A stretch of 64,000 nucleotides of DNA. Origin: Megalonaias nervosa. Lineage: Eukaryota > Mollusca > Bivalvia > Unionida > Unionidae. The stretch lies in assembly GCA_016617855.1 (NCBI GenBank), contig JAECUM010009273.1, forward strand, positions 1 through 64,000, written 5' to 3'. The notes under the pieces were generated by a model. It made no database searches. It worked only from the letters and a program-made list of their open reading frames with translations, and was not told the origin of the DNA. Shown here one piece after another: positions 61,186 through 64,000 of this stretch. How positions within the stretch are numbered: the stretch's first letter is position 1; each line of letters begins with the position of its first letter. Made by a program: the position numbers and the translations under genes.

Positions 61186-61714
61186 GATGTCATTCCTCTT
61201 GCCAAATGACATCTCCTTCCATCAGTGTGCAAGGTGTAACAAATTTCAATGTGAGATGGTATCCCACCAGAAAATTAAGAAATTAATAACACAACTGAAA
61301 TTTAGTAGCCCAAAGAAGACTCTTGAATATGTACCTATTAGTTTTCTGACTGTTATTTTACCTTTTTATACATCATTGACAAATAATATTTGTTGTAAAT
61401 TATTTTGTTGTTATGTTTTAAAACAAATGTAATAGAATTTATGATCTACTATATAGAAGGTAGACAACTGGACTCCTTGTGTTGAGTATTTGGTAGCCAG
61501 GATCCTGTATTCTTATAGACACTTGGCTCCAGGCAAAAGATTTTTCAGACCCTGGTGTCTGTAAAACAAAAGCACTTATAGAATTTGATAAAAGTTTGCA
61601 TCTTCTATATTTGTTATATTGGCTGTCAGATCAGCAATATAAAGCATATTTTAAGTTTGGAACATTAAACAATGACTATAATGCTAAACAGGGTATTTTT
61701 ATTAGAGACATGTT
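61186..61714. other. No gene recognised
   Basis: Unique sequence; frame 61187-61432 unassigned. Confidence 0.45.
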
Positions 61715-62190
61715 TATACAGTAGAACCTGTCTTGAAAGACCACTCTTTCTGCCATAAAATTATGGTCTCTCAAGACAGGTGGTCTCTCATAACAGGTCA
61801 CAGTGCTATATAATCATTAAATTTGCACGTTGAGAATATGGTCTCTCAAGACAGGTGGTCTCACATAGCAGTGGTCTTTCAAGACAGGTGGTCTCACGTA
61901 GCAGTGGTCTTTCAAGATGGGTGGTCTCACATAGCAGTGGTCTTTCAAGACAGGTTTCACTGTACTCATATATTATTTGGAGCCAAATGCATAGACTGAT
62001 TTGCTGTCACATGCATGTAATGCCTGCAGAACTGGGTCTATACAGTTTTTAAGCAGTAATCAATAGAACAAACAAAATAGACCCTCATCTGCTGTCACAT
62101 GCATGTAATGCCTGCAGATCTGGGTCTATACAGTTTTTAAGCAGTAATCAATAGAACAAACAAAATAGACCCTCATCTGCTGGTACATTG
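61715..62190. repeat. 33-bp tandem repeat and a 92-bp duplication
   Basis: 61735-61955: GTGGTCTTTCAAGACAGGTG + GTCTCACATAGCA in about 6 copies, with inverted relatives at its left edge (CTGTCTTGAAAGACCAC). 61995-62185: two copies of a block starting CTGTCACATGCATGTAATGC and including AAGCAGTAATCAATAGAAC. Confidence 0.92.
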
Positions 62191-62499
62191 TGCACTGGAA
62201 GATCAGAGTCAGTGGTTTTTGTAGCTGGACCCTACTAGATAATGTAACCCAAATACATACCATGTGTGAACTTGCGTGCAAAATAGCTGGCATATGAAAA
62301 TTGATTTTAGTTATATTCCATAACTGCAGATATAATTGGGGCATATAGTTCTGTCCATTTGTACATTCATTCATCCATCCATCCATCTAGTTGTGTTTAG
62401 TGTTCAGATCAGTTTACCACACCGTATTTGGTGGCATATAGACTTATAAAAACATTAAATCAAGCTTTAAATGAATATATAAACAAGCTGATAATTAAA
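62191..62499. other. No gene recognised
   Basis: Contains a third GGGGCATATAGTTCTGTCC word followed by CATTCATTCATCCATCCATC near 62338-62388. Confidence 0.5.
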
Positions 62500-62970
62500 A
62501 ATAGTAACAATGCTATTTTACACGTGTACTGCAAGGGACTGGCTGTTTAATTTATGGGGCTAGATTGTTCTGTCCAAAAAATAGTAACAATATTATGGTA
62601 CATGTGTACTGCAAGGGACTGGCTATTTAATTTATGGGGCTAGATTGTTCTGTCCAAAAAATAGTAACAATATTATGGTACATGTGTACTGCAAGGGACT
62701 GGCGATTTAATTTATGGGGCTAGATTGTTCTGTCCAAAAAATAGTAACAATATTATGGTACATGTGTACTGCAAGGGACTTATTTAATTTATGGGGCTAG
62801 ATTGTTCTGTCCAAAAAATAGTAACAATATTATGGTACATGTGTACTGCAAGGGACTGGCTATTTAATTTATGGGGCTAGATTGTTCTGTCCAAAAAATA
62901 GTAACAATATTATGGTACATGTGTACTGCAAGGGACTGGCTATTTAATTTATGGGGCTAGATTGTTCTCT
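62500..62970. repeat. 80-bp minisatellite, 6 near-identical copies
   Basis: Unit TCCAAAAAATAGTAACAATA + TTATGGTACATGTGTACTGC + AAGGGACTGGCTATTTAATT + TATGGGGCTAGATTGTTCTG. One copy lacks GGC. The near identity points to recent expansion. Confidence 0.97.
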
Positions 62971-63734
62971 CCACTGGAACATTCATCACCAGATAAATTT
63001 ATTTCAAATAAGAAAATGAATGGCATGGTTCCTTTTTATAATACAAATCTCAAGTTTCAATCACACCTCTATAATCCTGTGATTGGATGTCAGAAGAAAT
63101 AGTGCAAGATATTACTGAGAACTTGTCAGGGCTGGATCGGGGCCCATACTCACCCCCACAAAAAAACAAAAACGTACACACACACAAACGTACAGTCACT
63201 TGAAATTTAACTGTCATTTTATATTTGCGCATGTTTATTGGGTATTATACACACTTTGAGTAAATAGACACAGACTTTTTGCTTTGGCCAGCATTAATAG
63301 GTCATTAAATGGCCAAATTGGGTAAATATTAATACATGTAACAAACTAAAGTGCCAATTTGAGCCAAAATTAATAACCAATTAATTGGCCAGTTTCTGTA
63401 AAATAAAGCAGGATATACAAGTCTCCTCTGTTTGTCTTTCCATCCATTCATCCATGAATCCATTTTATTTTTAGTAAATGCAAAAATATTTGCTACCGTC
63501 CATGATAAAATGGCGTCGTTGTTCCACCTTCCGAAGGAAAGAGGCCCTTATGGTTGAGATAAAGGTGCCTTTGGCACTTTCATAGGTCCAGCCTATTATT
63601 TGATTCTTTCATTGTACATCTCTATGATGTTCCCTAATTTTACATCAGTACATTCATACTAGTAGATATCTTTAGTACTAAATTTTAATCAATTGATACC
63701 CCATTCTTTTTCAATTTGGATCTCTATAGTACAG
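62971..63734. other. No gene recognised
   Basis: Unique sequence with a short imperfect palindrome (AAAGGTGCCTTTGGCACTTT at about 63562-63581). Confidence 0.5.
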
Positions 63735-64000
63735 ATATATCTACAGTAGAATTGAAATAACAAGGCCTACACATACAGTACAGATGTATCTATTGAAATA
63801 ACAAGGCTTACACATACAGTATGGATGTATCTATTGAAATAACAAGGCCTACATGTACAGTATGGATGTATCTATTGAAATAATAAGGCCTACACATACA
63901 GTATGGATGTGTCTGTTGAAATAACAAGGCACAGTACAGATGTATCTATTGAAATAACAAGACCTACACATACAGTACAGATGAATCTATTGAAATAACA
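63735..64000. repeat. 41-bp minisatellite, about 7 copies, running off the window
   Basis: Unit ATTGAAATAACAAGGCCTAC + ACATACAGTATGGATGTATCT. Confidence 0.95.

Overview
This is AT-rich animal (eukaryotic) genomic DNA. The only gene recognised with confidence is the 5' part of a class III myosin gene (NinaC/MYO3 type) on the + strand. Seven exons between 33530 and 47573 splice in phase into about 272 residues: a short N-terminal leader and most of a Ste20-like protein kinase domain. The glycine loop, VxxK lysine, alphaC glutamate, HRDxKxx[13 protein letters not shown] and DxWSLG are all present. The window ends inside the following intron (more than 16.4 kb), so the end of the kinase and the whole myosin motor lie outside. 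The spliced protein, the dispersed tRNA-derived SINEs, and the Penelope-like, tyrosine-recombinase and CR1/RTE-type retroelement remains suggest a lophotrochozoan invertebrate, most likely a mollusc. That assignment is inference; no species can be named from the sequence.

Layout. 1-4300: microsatellites, a 61-bp minisatellite, and two possible minus-strand exons, the better one at 1277-1403. 4297-5990: decayed gene of a widespread invertebrate mobile-element protein that I read as DDE/RNase-H-like, with two in-frame stops and later frameshifts. 6000-9400: AT-rich DNA, trinucleotide-rich arrays and a MITE-like inverted repeat. 9380-9545: FLYWCH zinc-finger remnant. 10.7-23.2 kb: almost continuous minisatellites, broken by a SINE, a decayed minus-strand LINE in two pieces (17.1-17.35 and 19.65-20.52 kb) and a 187-bp hAT-type MITE. 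24131-25632: a 5'-truncated RTE-like LINE with a perfect 12-bp target-site duplication. 25.8-33.2 kb: more arrays and SINEs. 33.5-47.6 kb: the myosin III exons; five of the six complete introns carry large arrays of their own and the first carries one plus two SINEs. 47.6-64 kb: the long next intron (or intergenic DNA), with arrays, a SINE, an unexplained open segment at 48555-48815 and a YR-type recombinase remnant at 58310-58670.

The most striking property is scale. About fifty separate minisatellite families, with units of roughly 18-120 bp, occupy a large share of the window, each with its own unrelated unit. Several carry splice-site-like motifs in every unit, two were entered by SINEs, and some have near-identical copies. 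Most long open frames outside the kinase are by-products of arrays whose period is a multiple of three. I see no rRNA, genuine tRNA, CRISPR or prokaryotic-type operon.
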